From: Kiritimatiellia bacterium
Lineage (GTDB): Bacteria; Verrucomicrobiota; Kiritimatiellia; RFP12; UBA1067
Direction: 5' to 3'
DNA: 8,857 nt
Assembly: GCA_900771305.1 (NCBI GenBank)
Contig: CAAGNL010000153.1
Coordinates: 1 to 8,857, forward strand
The notes under the pieces are model-generated. The model worked only from the letters and a program-made list of their open reading frames with translations, made no database searches and was not told the origin of the DNA. Shown here piece by piece: positions 5,986 through 8,857 of the stretch. The first letter of the stretch is position 1. Every line of letters starts with the position of its first letter. The translations under genes and the position numbers were made by a program.

Positions 5986-6762
5986 CTATAGCCCAGATGA
6001 TACCGGGACATCGTCTTCGGTAGGCGAACGACAACTGGCCGGTCGCGGCCGGTTCATGCGGTCATGAAGAATCTGCGCGTTTGTGCGGATGGGGCGGCCA
6101 ACAAACGCCTCGATCTGCCTACGGACCTCCTCTGCCCTGTCGGGCGGCATCATCTTCGCGCCATAGTCGTTGAACTTTTTTTCGAGCTCGCGAAGGCGTA
6201 TGTCGGATGTATCCCTCAAAGAAGACTGGTACATATCTCGGGACACATGAAGTCCAGGCCTTCTCGGATCATCGTCCGACTCGACCCCCGACTCCCTTGC
6301 CATCTCCCTGCGTAACCACTTCAGGAAGTCAAGTCGAAAAACAAGGTTCTGCTCCAGACCATCCCCACACCGAAAAAGCGCGGAGAGGTAGAAGTCTTGC
6401 AAAGTATCGAGTGCGCCGAGCTGTATCGACAGCATTCGGTAATCATTGCCTGAAAATTCAGCCGAGAGAAACGTCTCCCGAAACCGGTCGAGACAGGAAA
6501 CCCTCTCCTGCGCGTTCGACATGCCCACGATCTCCTCAAGGAGCTGCCCCCCGAAGGTTATGGGCCATCCCTCTTCGGATTCCAGGCCCCTCTTGAAGTG
6601 CCTGAGCTTGGCATCAAGCGTCTGAGTCCGTTGCGCTTCCCGCTTAGAATTTCCGGGGCCAGGCAGTCCGCCCCCGGATTCCGTTTCCCGAGTGCACCCC
6701 AATGCAATCATGAGGCCCAGCAATACGAGCCCGCAGGTGAGAACGCCGAATGACTTATTCAT
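5986..6762 (-). CDS. Predicted lipoprotein of unknown function
   Basis: A 258-residue protein starting MNKSFGVLTCGLVLLGLMIA, with a lipobox-type site ending LGC at Cys23; it is therefore predicted to be exported, lipidated and membrane-anchored. A Gly/Pro/Ser/Arg-rich linker (about 28-45) precedes a mostly helical body with an acidic patch (SGVESDDDPRRPG, about 165-175) and a basic, proline-rich C-terminus. No known domain is recognised. The start at 6762 was chosen because it begins the signal peptide and has a GGAG about 10 bases upstream; the frame is open back to 6936, but that part has no coding character and lies over the end of the upstream surface-protein gene. The ATG shares bases with a TGA (ATGA, 6762-6759) that would end the upstream protein if its apparent frameshift is repaired, a classic sign of translational coupling. 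The general build (exported, helical, under 260 residues) is shared with the next gene, but I see no clear sequence similarity between them. Confidence 0.8.
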   Translation of the reverse strand: MNKSFGVLTCGLVLLGLMIALGCTRETESGGGLPGPGNSKREAQRTQTLDAKLRHFKRGLESEEGWPITFGGQLLEEIVGMSNAQERVSCLDRFRETFLSAEFSGNDYRMLSIQLGALDTLQDFYLSALFRCGDGLEQNLVFRLDFLKWLRREMARESGVESDDDPRRPGLHVSRDMYQSSLRDTSDIRLRELEKKFNDYGAKMMPPDRAEEVRRQIEAFVGRPIRTNAQILHDRMNRPRPASCRSPTEDDVPVSSGL

Positions 6763-6833
6763 GGAATCAGCACTCCATTCAGACGGATCACGTCGTTCGT
6801 CGTACGCGTGATCTGATTGACCAGTTTCCGGAC
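6759..6833 (-). other. Frameshifted C-terminal tail of the large surface protein
   Basis: In the frame one base behind the long reading frame, 24 codons from 6833 to 6762 encode a protein-like tail (VRKLVNQITRTTND... ending RLNGVLIP), followed by TGA at 6761-6759. The long frame instead ends at 6788 with Arg-rich residues using AGA and two consecutive CGA codons. The alternative frame has more G/C at third positions and produces an ATGA overlap with the lipoprotein start. One extra C in the CCCC run at 6833-6836 would join the two frames. This may be a genuine mutation, a sequencing or assembly error, or, less likely, recoding. Confidence 0.55.
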
Positions 6834-8857
6834 CCCACCATGCCATTGGGTTCAAGCATGATTTCGTCCACTGTGTCCGTTGCAAATTCCCTATAGGGCA
6901 AATCTCCCTGTTCAACATTTTCGTGACTCCATCCAAACGGGTTGTCGATGTAGATGTACCCGCCCGTCCATGCGCATGCGGGGTCTGTGGTCACGCGGCC
7001 ATTGGGCGTCAACCACGGAATCGTGTCGTTGTAGGCGGCCGTGTCTTCGGCAAAGCTGTTGTCATTTTTAACTTCAAGCCAGTTCCCCGCGCCCGCGACT
7101 GTCGTATGGGCAAAAGCACCGTTGAAATACGGATTCTCGAAATACCCGCTCGCCCTATATGTAAGCTGGGGAACTTCCTCGATCTTGATATGGGTAAAGG
7201 ACACGGACATTGGCCTGACGAGCAGTCTAAGACGCATGCCGATTCCCCCAGCCTGGCCAGCACCGGCGGAGAATGTCACGACACTTGCCCGTGACAAACC
7301 GTTCAGCAGTTTCGCCTGGACGGACTGCGGTTCGATGATTGACAGCCTTGGAGTGTAGGTCGCCCCGCCGCATTCCGCCTTAACCGGGTTGTCGCAGCCA
7401 TACAGGGGGCAGAAATATCGTGTGGAGGCCCCTTGTGTCAAATTACTCCCCCCTCCACTCGGATTCCAGGAAATTATTGGGGACGCGGGATACTGATTGA
7501 GATCCACACGCTCGCAGACCCCGTACCGATGTCGGTTCTGGCTCGCGTAACTTGCATCCGGAGGATCTATCGTCGATTGGACCTCGACGCGGATCGCGGT
7601 CAGCGCGACGTCGTTCGACTCGACGTTTCCGGTCTCGTTCTCATAGAACCGGCCGCGCACCTTGATGTCGCCCTCGGACGCGCTCTCCTCCGCCGCCTCG
7701 CAGATGAAGGACAGGGAGAAGTCCTGTCCTGGCCGCAGGGGCGTAGACGGGGGGAGCTGCATGGGACCGCAGGCGACGGGAGACAGCTTCCCGAGGTTCT
7801 CGGAACTCAGGACAAGGGTGCCTCCGTGCTCGCCCCCCCAGGCGGAGACGCTCAGTCGCATGCGCGTCGACTTCTTCGGCTTCCACACGCCGGGGCTGTC
7901 CTGGTAGGCATCCTCGAAGATGACGGCGCTGTCCGAACAGGACACGGACACTCCGCCGGTGACCGGGTATTCAACCGGGGGATGCTCTTCCTCGCCGGGA
8001 TCCTCGAATCCGCACCGACAGACGCCGCCGGTCGCGGTGAAGGCCGAGCCGAACGAATAGTAGGACACCCTCGCCTTGCAGTCTCCTACGCAGTTGCACG
8101 TTGGAGAGCAGTAGAACGTCACGATGCCGCCGTAGGTCGACACGCAGCTGCAGGAGGAGTCCGAGGGGCCGGTGCTCATGAGGGATGCACGGTCATGGGG
8201 GCCTTCCGTCTCCTCCCAGGAGAAGTGTCCGCCCGGGTCGTAGGGTCCGACATGTACGGAATAGGTGCGGATGTTACCGCGGCATGACTCCTCCGTGAAC
8301 GAGAAATCAAGCGGCCATTTGACGGTCTTGCGCGTCGGCTCGTCGCGGAGCAGTTCGGCGAAGCCGCCCATGGGCAGTCCGACCGAGAACGGCACGGGGG
8401 ACGTCACCGCGTACTCGACGCCGATCACGAGCGGCACGCGGTTCGTCACGCCGGGGTTCGCCACAAGGACCGGGGAGCCGAGTAGGCTGTACTGTCCGCT
8501 GACGACGTAGATCGGTGCAGGCCCCTCTTCTGCAACCAGGTCGACGAAATACACGCCGTTGGAGTTCACATTCTCCCGGAATCCCACGCCCGGGGGGAGC
8601 CGGGTGTCGGCCTCTCCTTCGTCCAGCACGGACGTCTCCATGAAGGCGTTCGTGCAGACGACCCTGTACCACTCGGCGTTCGTGCCGTGGGCGTCCGGCC
8701 CGGCGACGAGCGGGTCGGGGTCGACCGAATTCTCGAGGCCGTCTCCATCCCAGTCGAATTCGAGGACGGGGAGATAGAGGCGGGCGGCATCGTCCGTGCG
8801 CCAGGCGAAGCGGCCGTCCGCGTAGAGCTCGGCCTGCAGGTTCGTCGGGCAGTCCGG
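6788..8857 (-). CDS. Large secreted/surface protein, Rhs-locus-like, 5' end outside window
   Basis: The frame is open from the right edge to a TGA at 6790-6788, giving 689 visible residues; the start and presumably a signal peptide lie outside the window. Visible residues 35-49 form an Asp-rich loop, DWDGDGLENSVDPDP, like calcium-binding thrombospondin type 3/EF-hand loops. A segment around 94-130 (VNSNGVYFVDLVAEEGPAPI) and the PYDPGGHFSW motif recall proteins I associate with Rhs-type loci of gut Verrucomicrobia/Kiritimatiellota; this is memory, not a search. Eight cysteines spaced CxC-x11-Cx3CxCx3C-x19-CxC (residues 236-282) suggest a disulfide-rich or metal-binding module, followed by a Pro/Glu linker (DPGEEEHPPVEYP). 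The remainder looks like beta-rich, Ig-like surface domains, with VDEIMLEPNG near the end. Base composition becomes less GC-rich after about residue 435. The annotated C-terminus is probably wrong because of a frameshift near 6833-6836. The gene is probably first or early in an operon with the two small exported proteins. No catalytic motif is seen. Confidence 0.8.
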   Translation of the reverse strand, partial: PDCPTNLQAELYADGRFAWRTDDAARLYLPVLEFDWDGDGLENSVDPDPLVAGPDAHGTNAEWYRVVCTNAFMETSVLDEGEADTRLPPGVGFRENVNSNGVYFVDLVAEEGPAPIYVVSGQYSLLGSPVLVANPGVTNRVPLVIGVEYAVTSPVPFSVGLPMGGFAELLRDEPTRKTVKWPLDFSFTEESCRGNIRTYSVHVGPYDPGGHFSWEETEGPHDRASLMSTGPSDSSCSCVSTYGGIVTFYCSPTCNCVGDCKARVSYYSFGSAFTATGGVCRCGFEDPGEEEHPPVEYPVTGGVSVSCSDSAVIFEDAYQDSPGVWKPKKSTRMRLSVSAWGGEHGGTLVLSSENLGKLSPVACGPMQLPPSTPLRPGQDFSLSFICEAAEESASEGDIKVRGRFYENETGNVESNDVALTAIRVEVQSTIDPPDASYASQNRHRYGVCERVDLNQYPASPIISWNPSGGGSNLTQGASTRYFCPLYGCDNPVKAECGGATYTPRLSIIEPQSVQAKLLNGLSRASVVTFSAGAGQAGGIGMRLRLLVRPMSVSFTHIKIEEVPQLTYRASGYFENPYFNGAFAHTTVAGAGNWLEVKNDNSFAEDTAAYNDTIPWLTPNGRVTTDPACAWTGGYIYIDNPFGWSHENVEQGDLPYREFATDTVDEIMLEPNGMVGSGNWSIRSRVRRTT

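Noticed and set aside
7433..8287. A 284-codon plus-strand frame opposite the surface protein
   Set aside because: Arg/Gly/Ala-rich shadow of the coding strand with no ribosome site. The opposite frame is open over about 2 kb and has coherent motifs.

Overview
The window looks like a piece of a PVC-superphylum genome, most likely Kiritimatiellota/Verrucomicrobiota/Lentisphaerae. The clues are a textbook PEP-CTERM sorting signal, a polytopic membrane protein with TPR repeats beside it, an AAA_14/DUF4143 ATPase, and a large secreted protein with a DxDxDG loop of the kind I associate with Rhs-type loci in gut members of this group. The taxonomic call is inference: no rRNA or marker gene is present.

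Layout. (1) 1-2838, plus strand: the 3' end of a PEP-CTERM surface protein, then, 6 bases later, a 796-residue membrane protein. The latter has about eleven membrane segments, a DUF2723/GT-C-like N-terminus and C-terminal TPRs. (2) 2839-4834, minus strand, meeting (1) stop codon to stop codon: an AAA_14/DUF4143-type ATPase followed 4 bases later by a receiver-Hpt phosphorelay protein. The pair is read from a likely extended -10 promoter at 4895-4903. (3) 4835-5191: that promoter, a small cluster of direct/inverted repeats, and a start-less, strongly coding-like fragment on the plus strand that appears to be a gene remnant. (4) 5188-8857, minus strand: a probable operon consisting of a large secreted or surface protein (5' end outside the window), a lipoprotein and a second small exported protein. 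Both small proteins are unrecognised.

How the genes may work together. Block 1 fits cell-surface protein sorting and decoration. Block 2 is an orphan signalling pair with no histidine kinase or DNA-binding output in view. Block 4 has the look of an accessory surface locus. Its bases are visibly less GC-rich from about 5190 to 7550 than in the neighbouring genes, and the shift falls inside the large gene, as expected if a conserved N-terminal part has been joined to a replaceable C-terminal part with its own downstream genes.

The most useful single observation is that the large protein's C-terminus appears to be frameshifted near 6833-6836. A one-base change in a run of four Cs would extend it by 24 residues and make its stop overlap the lipoprotein start as ATGA. 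No tRNA, rRNA, CRISPR array, insertion sequence or convincing rho-independent terminator was seen.
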